A DNA stretch of 41,549 nucleotides from Multifurca ochricompacta. Taxonomy: Eukaryota; Basidiomycota; Agaricomycetes; Russulales; Russulaceae. Position numbers and translations under genes: made by a program. The stretch lies in NCBI GenBank assembly GCA_022496185.1, contig WTXG01000299.1:1-41549 (forward strand), given 5' to 3'. The notes under the pieces are model-generated. The model was not told where the DNA came from. It searched no databases and saw only the letters and a program-made list of their open reading frames with translations. This document shows positions 1-9,627 of the stretch, in pieces. The first letter of the stretch is position 1; every line of letters starts with the position of its first letter.

Positions 1-2
1 TG

Positions 3-735
3 ATCCTAGGATACCCGTGGTTGGCAGCATTCGAGCCAAAGATCAATTGGAGTGACGCAACCATGGATAAGGACTTTTATCCAGTCCTCATTACATCATT
101 AGGATACGATTATGCTATCCGACACATGAAGGTGTTGAGAACAGAAGAGGAGGACGCAGGTCGCTGTTATGCTACGAAGGCATCAGAACTTGCCCAAAAG
201 GCAGTAGAAGGACAGACAGAAAAGACCTTCGAGGAGGTAGTACCGGAGGTCTATCACCGACACTGGAAGGTGTTCTCAGAAGAAGAGTCGCAACGTTTCC
301 CACCTGCGCGACCCTGGGATCATGCCATTGACTTCACACCTGACACCCCATCTGCGATTGACTGCAAAATTTACCCGCTATCCCAGAAGGAGCAAGCAGC
401 ACTTACAATGTTCCTCCAAGAGCACCTTGCGAAAGGATACATTCGCCCGTCGAAGTCACCATACGCATCACCCTTCTTCTTCATCAAGAAGAAAGATGGA
501 AAACTTCGACCCGTTCAAGACTACCGACGAATAAATGCCCACACCATAAAGAATGCCTATCCACTTCCCCTCATCTCTGAACTTATTGACACCATGAGGG
601 ACAAGTCTATGTTCTCCAAAATGGATGTCCGATGGGGATACAATAACATCAGAATTAAGGAAGGAGATCAATGCAAAGCGGCGTTTAAAACCAATCAGGG
701 ACTCTTTGAACCAAACGTCATGTTCTTTGGCCTCA
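3..735 (+). pseudogene. gypsy-1a pol: RT amino-terminal part (interrupted)
   Basis: Reverse transcriptase fragment read from the window edge. It begins in the linker after the protease ([16 protein letters not shown]) and contains the usual gypsy RT entry motifs: the [10 protein letters not shown] and DCKIYPLS region, [27 protein letters not shown], and the first catalytic-aspartate block [14 protein letters not shown]. The reading frame is open up to 735, inside the MFFGL motif, where a solo LTR breaks it. The matching sequence resumes at 1258 after a 5-bp duplication (cctca). Gene structure follows the homologous - strand copy at about 13290-13970. Confidence 0.93.
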
Positions 736-1252
736 TGTCACAGTTAGGTGCGGAACTGTGTCGGGGATCGTGTGGGAGCTAGCCTCCCAAGTCGCATCAA
801 GGTAAGTCAAGGCTCTAGGTCACAGCAAAGTCAAGTCGGTTCAAGCCCACAACAAAGTCGATAGGGCACGCGTGTGAGATTCGAAGTCGACGGCAGAGAC
901 GCTCAGTCCTGCAGCAAGTTCAAGATGATGAAGGCTCTCCAAGTCACATCTTGGAGAGTTCAAGTGGGGCTCTAACTGAGAGGATTCAAGGATTCCGAAG
1001 CACCTCTGATTGAATACAAGAGAACAGACTTAGTCTGTCTCTCTACTCTAGTAGGTCTTTAAATACATGTAGAACTAGCTATGTCATAGTAAATAGAAGG
1101 TTCTAGGACTATGACATAGTATCTAAATGGTTGTGCAGTAGAATGAGCTAGAACTAAGGAGAATTAGGAGGGGTTAGGCCCTCAGTAAGCCAAAACACCG
1201 GTGAAACACAATGTCAAGTCATTAGTAACGTCGCAGGGAGAATTCTGTCACA
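736..1252 (-). repeat. solo LTR (gypsy-2-like family), in gypsy-1a RT
   Basis: The 517-bp insert is flanked by the duplication cctca (731-735 and 1253-1257). On the minus strand it starts TGTGACAG and ends CTGTGACA. It carries a TATA-like TATTTAAA (1065 to 1058) and, 33 bp downstream, AGTCTGTTCT (inside 1021-1032), the same start-site motif as in the complete gypsy-2 element. No internal coding sequence is present, so this is a solo LTR left by LTR-LTR recombination. A second copy lies at 16674-17155. Confidence 0.92.
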
Positions 1253-1257
1253 CCTCA

Positions 1258-1449
1258 CCAACTCGCCTGCCACCTTTCAATCCATGATGAACCACATCTT
1301 CCGCGACCTTATCCTCACTGGTGAAGTAGTGGTGTACATGGATGATATCCTCGTGGCTACAACAGACAATTTGCTCCATCACCGAGAGCGAGTTCACCAG
1401 GTACTAGAAATCCTACACAAACACGATCTATATCTCAAACCGGCCAAAT
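1258..1449 (+). pseudogene. gypsy-1a pol: RT palm segment with YMDD
   Basis: Continuation of the RT between the two solo LTRs. It encodes the [18 protein letters not shown] block followed by [10 protein letters not shown], the YXDD catalytic pair of reverse transcriptase, and then the [13 protein letters not shown] and LYLKPAK region. It ends at 1449, where another solo LTR duplicated caaat. The reading frame is intact in this stretch; the damage comes from the flanking insertions. Confidence 0.92.
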
Positions 1450-2027
1450 TGTTACGAACCCCGTCTCTTCCTGTATTCTTTTTCTTGCCCAATGACAACC
1501 CCTCTCTGCCGCCTATGCTTCACTACCAGATCACGTCTCCATCATGGGATCCGTCACATGCCCTTCGTCCATCCCCGTGACTCATTTGTTTGTTCATGTT
1601 TACTTACTGGTTCCTCCGCTTCTTGCTTATCTCTTTATCGTACGACCGGACATTTACTTAATCCCCTATCAGTAGAAGCCAGGCTTTACGCCCTCCGCTT
1701 TCAGATATTTGGGCCCACTTGACTCCGTCTCCTTATCTCATAGACGCCCACTGCTTTACGTATATAAGTCCACTGTAGCTACTCTGTAGACCTCAGACTC
1801 GACTTATTGAATACATCGGTGCCTGTCTTCTGGACATCCCCTTTGATCACTTAACTCCTTCGTCTCAGTGCTTTTGGCACTTTCCGTTCAACATCGTCTT
1901 AAGGAACAGCCCTTTTGACTTTGACTCTTCTCACCTGAACTCCAAGAGGCCTTATTGGTCTCTTACCTTACTTCGCGAATCGAGCTGTCACACAAGTCGT
2001 GTGGAACGTCCCGCACCGGACATAACA
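1450..2027 (+). repeat. solo LTR of the gypsy-1 family, in gypsy-1a RT
   Basis: The 578-bp insert starts TGTTACG and ends CATAACA, flanked by caaat (1445-1449 and 2028-2032). It is similar along its length to the 3' LTR at 5537-6118 and to the gypsy-1b LTRs, including the promoter (tatataag) and the GTCACATG box near 1553. It lies in the same orientation as its host element, so the family has inserted into its own kind. Confidence 0.95.
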
Positions 2028-2032
2028 CAAAT

Positions 2033-4233
2033 GCTCATTCGAGCAACGCAGTATAGAGTACCTAGGGGTTATCCTGGAGGGAGGGCAAGTTCGAATGGAT
2101 CCAGTGAAAGTGCAAGGAATTCGGGAGTGGCCCGTACCCACATGTATCAAGGACGTGCGGTCCTTCATCGGATTCTGCAACTTCTACCGACGATTTGTAC
2201 GGGGGTTCTCGGGTATTGCCCAGCCATTGAATGGGCTGCTAAAGAAGGATACACCTTGGCACTGGGGAAAAGAACAGCAACAAGCCTTCGAACAGATCCG
2301 AGACATTGTGGGGTCAGAACCAGTTCTTCTACAACCAGACCTCGAGCAACCCTTTGAACTCGAAGTAGATGCATCGCACTTTGCAAATGGAGCCGTACTC
2401 AACCAACGGGACGCAACAGGACTGCTTCACCCAGTTGCCTTCTACTCAGAGACATTCTCACCGGCAGAACGGAATTACGACATTTGGGACAGAGAACTGC
2501 TCGCCATTGTGAAAGCACTACGACATTGGCGACCGTACCTAGCAGGGACCCCCCACAAAACCATCATTCACACCGACCACTCCAACCTATTATACTGGAA
2601 GGAACCCCACAAGATTAGTCGACGGGTTGCTTGCGAAGTCTTAGAACTGGAGGAATATAACTTCACGTTGAAACATATTGCAGGAAGTCGCAATGCACGG
2701 GCAGATGCCCTATCACGACGGCCCGACTTGAACAGTGGAGAAGAAGATAATAACGACGTCACGGTCTTGCCTGAAGAGGTCTTCGCGAAAACTGCCGTCG
2801 TGAGCCTCCATGACATGGACTTATGGGCTCAAGTGTCACAAAACATGAATCAGCAGTTATGCGAAGCATGGGCAGACGCACATAATCTGAAGAAGATCGA
2901 CGGCCTTTGGTGGAAGGATGGGGATCGACTTGTTGTCACCAGTGGTGACAACATTAAGAGGGGGGTGATCCATTTTCACCACGACCTCCCTTCTGCGGGC
3001 CACCCTGGCATTACTAACACGTACGCCTTGGCTAAACAAGATTACTGGTGGCCGGACATGAAGAAGGATGTGGAAAACTATGTGAAGGGATGCGCGGGCT
3101 GCCAAGCCAACAAAGTAAACACACACCCACACCCACCAGCACCATTCCCGATCATGCCTACAGCCTCACTACCATTCCAGACCATTGCGATGGACTTCAT
3201 AGTCAAACTCCCCATCTCCAGAGGGTTCGACTCTATCTTGACCATCACTGACCATGATTGCTCTAAAGCGGCACTGTTCATACCCTGTAATGAGTCCGTT
3301 ACAGCAGAAGGCGTAGCCAAACTCTACCTGGATCATGTCTACAGACACTATGGCCTCCCAGAAAAGATCATCTCAGATTGCGACCCACGTTTCACTTCTG
3401 CCTTTGCTAGGGCGCTCTGTAAGACTTTAGACATCACCCAGAATATTTCGACCGCCTACCATCCACAAACTGATGGACAATCCGAAAGAACAAACCAATG
3501 GCTAGAACAATATCTTCGGTTCTGGTGCAATGGACGACAGGATGACTGGGCTGACTGGTTGGCAACGGCAGAGTTTGCACACAACTCATGGCCCAACGGA
3601 ACTACTAAGACCCCTCCATTCTCACTTATCATGGGATGGATGCCACGGACTAACTGGACTAAGAAGCCCACAAATGCCCCCTCAGTGGCGCAGCGTATCA
3701 GCCAATGGGAGGAGATCAGGAAGTCAGCCAATGAGAATCTGCTCAAGGCACAAAGGATCCTATCCGAAAGACCGACAAGGTTCACACCTTATCAGACCAA
3801 TGACCTTGTCTGGTTGGAGGGGAAGAACATTCGCACCTCACACCCCACGGCGAAATTAGCTCCCCGACGCCACGGACCCTTCACGATAACGAGGAAGCTG
3901 TCAGACGTGTCATATGAGCTTGAACTTCCACCCACATGGAGAATTCACCCAGTCTTCCATGCTCGACTTCTGACACCTTACAGAGAAACCACCCTTTATG
4001 GGGAAAACTTCCCAAAACCCCCCCCTGAATTAATCGATGGAGAAGCGGAGTGGGAAGTGGAGTGGATTCTAGATTCCCTACGTAAAGGCCGAGGGCACAA
4101 GTTACATTACCTAGTCAAGTGGAAAGGATTCCCAGACTCTGACAACTCGTGGGAGCCCGCTGGGAATATCTTTGCTCCGGCCCTTATCTCGGAGTTCCAT
4201 GACCGACACCCGGAAGCGCCCAAGAATAGTTAA
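2033..4233 (+). CDS. pol: gypsy-1a pol: RT thumb, RNase H, integrase, chromodomain
   Basis: Open segment of the polyprotein; the first methionine is at 2095, but homology runs back to 2033, so this is not a true start. In order: RT end (IKDVRSFIGFCNFYRRF); RNase H with Asp near 2368 (EVDASHFANGAVLN), WDRELLAIV and HTDHSNLLYW; an H2C2 zinc-binding region (HHDLPSAGHPG, CAGCQANK); an integrase core with Asp 3193 (AMDFIV), Asp 3376 (SDCDPRFTS) and Glu 3484 (QSERTNQWLEQ); and a chromodomain near 4048-4173 (LHYLVKWKGFPDSDNSWEP). The residue between the two aspartates of SDxD is Cys where Arg is usual, as in gypsy-1b; a CGC to TGC change would explain it. The frame is undamaged, but it has no intact upstream RT or gag in cis. 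Confidence 0.93.
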
Positions 4234-4270
4234 AAGGACGACCCAGATCCTAAGCAAATCCCCCTAGTAC

Positions 4271-5518
4271 ATGCCCCCACAGCAACGTCCTACAACCACA
4301 GAATCTATTATGTCTTTCATCGCTGCCAACGCCGCCATTGACGCCTTCGCCGCTACCACGGCAGTAGTCGAGAACTTCCCTTCCACTCACCCTTCCACAC
4401 GTCCTTCTTCACCCATTGACTACGAGGCCGCCGAAGCTCGGGTCAAGAACCAGTCCCCTAACCCTAACATGACTTTGAACACTGTGAAGAGCCGCACCCA
4501 AATGACCTGGTGGGTATGGAATCGGACGATGAGGTCCCTGAATTTCCCTTTTTTGTTAACAATCTGAACTCCTCCACATACTACCCCTTGGAGATTACAT
4601 TGGGCGATGGGACAGTCGCGATCGCCAATATATCTTTTACACCAATGGAGGGATGGACATGGCTGGATGTATGAAGAAGGACGGTCCCGTTTATGGAGCT
4701 CCGGTCTATCTGGAAGAAAGGTACACCGGTCGTCTGCATCATACCATGACCGACGAGCAGCTGGGGCATCTGGCCACTGAGGATTCACGGGCCTTCACCA
4801 TCGACGAAGTACTGAGTGACATGCGACTTCCGCGTCTCAAGGCCAAGGTAATGAGACTGCGGAAGAATCTAACCTTGCGCAACACACTCAACAAGCAGTA
4901 CAAAGAACATGCGAAGATGATGGCCCGGTTGACCAACGGGATGTTCCAGATTGAGCAGGAGTTGGTGGAGATTCGGAAGAGGCTGGAGAAAGGGGATGCC
5001 TACCAAACAATTGCTGAGAGGTACACCGACACATACGCCCGACCCCTACCCCCACGATCATTGGGGGCTGCCCCTGTGCTACTACCGAACCGATTCGAGA
5101 TGCCGCGTATGCATGAGAACCCCCGCGGAGAGACGTGCTGGCGCTGTGATAGTAAGTATCACATAGCTGGAACTGTCCTCTCAATCGCAAGTGGTGTCGG
5201 CACTGTCGTAGCAACTTGCATTGGAGCAGGTTCTGCATCTTCTGCCGCGTAGGAGTCACCCCAACGATCAACAACCCGTCCGCATGGTGTGGCAAGTGCT
5301 TGCGTCACAATGCAGGACATCGAGAGCTGGACTGCCCGGTCCATGATCTGTGCCGCATGTGCGGTCAGCACGGCCCCTATGGGTTCCTCCGCACTCACCA
5401 GTGTCCCCAGGACGAGGACAAGGAGAACTATACAATGGATGATCGTAATGTAGCTGACAACTACTTGGAGCTGGTACAAGATGATGAGGTACGAGTCGTT
5501 TCTAGCCGGGTCTGCTAG
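4271..5518 (+). pseudogene. gypsy-1a ORF3 (zinc-knuckle protein), frameshifted
   Basis: This is the counterpart of the intact 412-codon ORF3 at 9628-10866. It starts 37 bases after the pol stop (MPPQQRPTTTESIM) and ends just before the polypurine tract. Compared with the intact copy, single bases are missing near 4468 and 5165, and there is a further small change near 4625, so three frames carry parts of one protein. The C-terminal CCHC clusters remain recognisable: CWRCDSKYH before the 5165 break, then WCGKCLRHNAGHRELDC and CRMCGQHG. Function is not recognised beyond the CCHC zinc-binding signature. Confidence 0.88.
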
Positions 5519-5522
5519 AACC

Positions 5523-5536
5523 AGAAGAGGGGGTGA
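5523..5536 (+). promoter_or_regulatory. polypurine tract of gypsy-1a
   Basis: AGAAGAGGGGGTGA lies directly against the 3' LTR, where the plus-strand primer of an LTR retrotransposon is expected. The same 14 bases precede the gypsy-1b 3' LTR (9597-9610, minus strand). Gypsy-2 also has GGGGGTGA before its 3' LTR. Confidence 0.85.
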
Positions 5537-6118
5537 TGTTATGACTTCTGCCATCCGCCCCCGTTTTCTTCCACCTCCCCAACGACGACCCCTCCTTGCC
5601 GCCTACTTTACACTTCTCGATCACATCCCCATCGTGGGATCCGTCACGTGCCTTACTTCCATCCCCGTGACCCGCTTTGTACTTGTTGACGTGACGTTTG
5701 CTTATGCTTGGCTCTTATCTTCTTATCATCTTATCTCTACGACCGGACACTTACTTAATACCCTATCAGAAGCTAGACTTTACGCCGTCCGCTTCCGTAT
5801 ATTTGGGCCCACTTGACTCCGTATCCTTATCTTGTAGACGCCCGTTGAGTTACGTATATAAGTCCGCTGTAGCTACGCTGTAGACCTCAGACTTGACTTA
5901 TTGAATACATCGGTGCCTGTCTTCTGGACGTCCCTTTGATCTCTGACTCAGTTGTCTCAAGTACTTCTGGTACTTTCCACTCAACATCGTCTTAGGGAGC
6001 GCCCCTTTGACTTTGACTCATCCCATTAATCTCCAAGGAGCCTTATTGGTTTCTTACCTGAACCTACGAACCGCGCTGTCACACAAGTCGTGTGGAACGT
6101 CCCACACCGGGCGTAACA
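5537..6118 (+). repeat. 3' LTR of gypsy-1a
   Basis: The 582-bp LTR runs TGTTATG...CGTAACA. U3 contains a CACGTG box near 5645. TATATAAG is at 5855-5862, and 34 bp downstream AGACTTGACTT (5889-5899) marks the expected transcript start (see gypsy-1b self-priming). It ends inside a copia-B LTR. Confidence 0.94.
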
Positions 6119-6425
6119 CTTTGTCCCTCATCTACTTTGTCCAGCACTTGTGGACTTATTCCCAGTGTGCACAGACCATCCCTTGGGATATATAAGGGTG
6201 TCTGTTTTGTCTCTTACACTTCAGGGTTATCTTCACCTCTGAAGTGTAAGTCCCTTCCTACTATACTTCTCCTTTACCTTTGACTAACTGTCTCTTGTAG
6301 ATTACTTGTCTTTTAGGTGTGTAGTATAGTAATCTAGAGTTATCTTCACCTCTGAAGTATTACTTGTCTTTTAGCTCTTCACTACTAACCAGAGTCAGTA
6401 TAACCAGCAGCATGATTGTTTGACA
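6119..6425 (+). repeat. copia-B 5' LTR, 3' remnant
   Basis: This matches the 3' two-thirds of the copia-C LTR. It has TATATAAG at 6189-6196 and a stem-loop at 6213-6250 (12-bp stem, 14-base loop) where transcription should start, then a partial second copy of the stem-loop motif, and it ends GTTTGACA. Its upstream part was cut off by gypsy-1a. Confidence 0.88.
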
Positions 6426-6437
6426 GGTTATGGGCCC
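6426..6437 (+). promoter_or_regulatory. copia-B primer-binding site (half tRNA-iMet)
   Basis: GGTTATGGGCCC directly follows the LTR end. It is complementary to the anticodon arm of initiator tRNA-Met (GGGCCCAUAACC), the half-tRNA priming mode known for Drosophila copia and yeast Ty5. Confidence 0.82.
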
Positions 6438-7185
6438 TGCTGCTCATACTGACTGAAATTCCCTTTGTTCATTAACAGCCCAACTTGCTCTACACACACC
6501 AAACTCTCAAAAAGCTTCAAAGTCTTTCCCACCAGCTTTCTTCCTGTGAGCTTTTTATTTACTGTGTGTGCACCTTAACTCTCCACAGGATGAAGCAGCT
6601 TGTCTGCTCATCCTGAATTGTTTGGCTAGCCCTTCAGGGTTCTTGCAAGAGGTGTGAGGGACCCTTAAGTGGGAGAAACACCTCAAGCTCCTTATGTGCG
6701 CACTAGGTACTAGTAGCTTCATAGTTGTAGCTGGGTTTTCATCCCATAGATAGCTTTAGTAGGCCTATAGCCAGAAGCTTGTGGCTTTAAGTCCAGTCAA
6801 TGCTTGGCTCTATCTGTAAGCCAGGTTTAGTGACCTGCATGTGGAGTTTAGGGTCTAGAACAAGGCATAGGTAGTCACTCCCATGATGCTTGGGCTTGAT
6901 ACAAGTAGGCTGCACTACTATAGTCTATACATAGTAGATAGAGTCTTCATCTCTGGGCATAAGTATTCATTGCCCTTGTAGGGTAACCATGCCCTACCAG
7001 AGACAGACTTGGCATCTACTTAGTCATGGCCCCAATCATCTAGGGCTTAATCATGGACTCCACCACCAGCAGTAGAGGAAGGGCTCTATACCCTTTGTCT
7101 CTACTGGAACTTGCAGTTGGCTCCTCCATGACATGACTCCCAGTCCTGATTACAATAGTCCCTCTGGTTAGTCTGCCAGAGCTTA
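6438..7185 (+). other. copia-B untranslated leader, first part
   Basis: Non-coding leader shared with copia-A and copia-C. I see no credible gene; short frames here are not conserved among copies. It contains several small inverted repeats, including one around the catggact and ctagaggaag segments. It ends at the gctta (7181-7185) duplicated by copia-A, and resumes at 24194. Confidence 0.75.
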
Positions 7186-7678
7186 TGTTGACATGGCATG
7201 TGTCTTGAGGTGCTTCAGGCATCTAGGTTAGGGTCTAAGCTGTGCTAGATTAGATTAGATAAAGATTCGGAGTTTCGGACTTTTACCTTATCATTATTAC
7301 TTTCTTTCTCGCAATGCACAGCAGCTGACTGATGTACTTTAGTAATCCTGTATAGCATGTGATATCTCACTGGCCAATGGCCTTTGTCCCTCAGTAGTAC
7401 ATTCTAGCACATTCCATTGCACACAGACCATACCTTGCAGCTATATAAGGAGGTCTTTTTCTTCCCTTACACTTCAGAGTTTACTTCACCTCTGAAGCGT
7501 AAGTTCCTTCCTCTTTACTATCTATCATACCTCTGACTAACTACTTGTATATAGTAACTTGTCTTATAGGTCAGTAGAATAGTAATACAGAGTTTACTTC
7601 ACCTCTGAAGCTAACTTGTCTTATAGCCTTACACGCTAACCACAGTCAGTATCACTGCACGCACATGCCTGTTCCACA
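7186..7678 (+). repeat. copia-A 5' LTR
   Basis: 493 bp, starting TGTTGACA and ending TTCCACA, followed directly by the primer site. TATATAAG is at 7442-7449. The stem-loop CTTACACTTCAGAG...CTCTGAAGCGTAAG (7466-7503) sits at the predicted transcript start, and part of it is repeated about 100 bp downstream. Confidence 0.93.
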
Positions 7679-7690
7679 GGTTATGGGCCC
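7679..7690 (+). promoter_or_regulatory. copia-A primer-binding site (half tRNA-iMet)
   Basis: GGTTATGGGCCC abuts the 5' LTR, identical to the sites at 6426 and 25904. It pairs with the anticodon arm of initiator tRNA-Met. Confidence 0.83.
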
Positions 7691-8181
7691 TGACGCTCAT
7701 TACTGATCTGACATTCTATTTGATCACAGTCCAACATCCTTTCAAGCTCAACAAGCTTTAAAAGTTTCATCCCAATAAACTTTTTCTTGTGAGCTTCTCT
7801 TCTGTCTTTTTTTGCCCTTAACTGTCCACAAGGTGGTGCACTTTATGTGCCCACCTTGATCTGTTTGGCTAGCCCTTTCTCAAAGGGTTCTTGCAAAGGG
7901 TGATGAGGGACCCTTAGTGGGTGAAACACCTTAAGCTCCTCATGTGTGCCCTAAGTAAATAGTGTTCATAGTTGTAGCTGGGTTTTCATCCCATAGATAG
8001 TTTTAGTAGGCCACTTGCCCAGAAGGCTTGAGGCTTTAGGTCTGGTCAATGCTTGGCTCGATCCATAAGCCGGGTTTAGCCACCTGCTGGTAGAGTTTAG
8101 GGTCTAGAACAAGGCATGGGTAGTCACTCCCATGACGCTTGGGCTCGATACAAGTAGGCCACACTACTATAGTATATACAC
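7691..8181 (+). other. copia-A untranslated leader, first part
   Basis: Non-coding leader with no supported gene. It aligns with the leaders of copia-B and copia-C. It is cut at 8181 by a solo LTR that duplicated tacac, continues at 8818-8955, and resumes at 17489 after a second large insert. Confidence 0.75.
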
Positions 8182-8812
8182 TGTGACGGTCTGCGATGTT
8201 TTTGTGACACCAGTTGTGACAAGAACATGATGTTTTTCGAGTTGCGCGCGCGCACACATTTGGTTTCGGTTTTGTTAATCTCTGCCCTGAGTCATGTGAC
8301 TAGGGGCTGATATTCTTACTTTGTGATTGTCTAAGTGCACACCATGCTTGCGCTACAGAGGGTGCAACCCCTCTTACTAATTCTCATCTCAGCTCAGGGC
8401 ATAACCCCTGGAGCATATGGTTACTTGGATACTTCTTGGAATGTTCTAGTTAGCTTACATTTACTGATTGTGCCTCACTCAAGATGTACTTAAGCTACTA
8501 GATTCACTGGAACAGACCTTAAGTCTGTTCTCTTGTACCTAATACAGGTGTATTCGACTTCACAAAGACCCCTTTGAACTCCCTAAGTAGCAGCTTAGAG
8601 AGCCTTCTTCCCCAGTGACTCTAGCAGGGCTGATTGCTGCTGCTCCCGACTCGTTTCCTGCGCGCGCCCCCTCCATAACGTCATGGGCACCTGAAACTTT
8701 GACCTGAGCTAGGCCTTCTATAGTAGTCCTTGAATCTTGAACGCGCTCCGCATCTTGAGAGCTCTTGCCCCTTTGAAACGCGATCTGATGCAGCAGACAC
8801 CTGGCTGTGACA
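8182..8812 (+). repeat. solo LTR (gypsy-2-like), in copia-A leader
   Basis: The 631-bp insert runs TGTGACGG...CTGTGACA, flanked by tacac (8177-8181 and 8813-8817). It carries the palindrome AGTCATGTGACT (8290-8301), a TATA-like TACTTAAG (8487-8494) and the start motif TAAGTCTGTTCT (from 8520), all also present in the gypsy-2 LTRs. No internal sequence remains. Confidence 0.92.
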
Positions 8813-9002
8813 TACACAGTAGCTAGAGAGTTTTGTCTCTGGGCAGAAGTATTCGCTGCCATATTGTGGGGGTTCACCCCACCAGAGGAAACTCAATAGT
8901 CTACTATAGTCATGGCCCCAATCATCTAGGGCTTAATCATGGACTCCACCACCAGTGTTACAATCCCTGCCGTCCGCCCCTACTTTCTTCACTCTTCCCA
9001 AT

Positions 9003-9596
9003 TGTTACGTCCGGTGCAGGACGTTCCACACGACTTGTGTGACAGCGTGATTCGTAGAGTCAGATAAGAAACCAACAAGGCTTCTTGGAGTGTAAGGGGA
9101 CGAGTCAAAGTCAAAGGGACGCTTCCCTAAGACGATGTTGAGCGGGAAAGTGCCAAAAGCACTTGAGACAACTGAGTTCAAAGATCAAAGGAGATGTCCA
9201 GAAGACAGGCACCGATGTATTCAATAAGTCAAGTCTGAGGTCTACAGGGTAGCTACAGCGGACTTATATACGTAACTCAGTGGGCGTCTACGAGATAAGA
9301 ATATGGAGTCAGGTGGGCCCAAATATACGGAAGCGGAGGGCGTAAAGCCTAGCTTCTGATAGGGTACTAAGTAAGTGTCCGATCCTAAGATAAGGAGATA
9401 ACGAGATAAAGAGATAAAGACATAAACATAAGCAAGCAACGCATCAACAGATATAAACTGGGTCACGGGGATGGGAGTAGGGCACGTGAGGGGTCCCACG
9501 ATGGAGACGTGATCGAGAAGTGCAAAGTGGGCGGCAAGGAGGGGTCGTCACTGGGCAGTAGGAAGAAAATGGGGACAGACGGTAGAGGTTGTAACA
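9003..9596 (-). repeat. gypsy-1b 3' LTR
   Basis: 594 bp. It differs from the 5' LTR by nine one-base length differences and one substitution (by eye). TATATAAG and the AGACTTGACTT start motif are both present. Confidence 0.94.
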
Positions 9597-9610
9597 TCAC
9601 CCCCTCTTCT
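9597..9610 (-). promoter_or_regulatory. gypsy-1b polypurine tract
   Basis: On the minus strand this reads AGAAGAGGGGGTGA, immediately upstream of the 3' LTR and identical to the tract at 5523-5536. Confidence 0.85.
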
Positions 9611-9627
9611 GGTTCTAGCAGACCCGG

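Larger units (their letters stand above)
1..6118 (+). mobile_element. Ty3/gypsy chromovirus gypsy-1a, 3' part
   Basis: This is the 3' portion of a chromodomain LTR retrotransposon; its 5' LTR, gag and protease lie left of the window. The visible order is RT, RNase H, integrase, chromodomain, an extra ORF3, a polypurine tract and the 3' LTR. It is split by two solo LTRs (736-1252 and 1450-2027), each with a 5-bp TSD. Its right edge falls inside a copia LTR, so ctttg at 6119-6123 is the expected right TSD copy. It belongs to the same family as the complete - strand element at 9003-16454, which confirms the domain order. It cannot move by itself because its RT is interrupted. Confidence 0.95.

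Noticed and set aside
3456..3785. Antisense frames within integrase regions (also near 11390-11677)
   Set aside because: They mirror the conserved integrase coding sequence on the other strand and have no independent features.
8560..8877. Minus-strand 105-codon frame
   Set aside because: It crosses the border of a solo LTR and the copia-A leader, so it is a chance frame.
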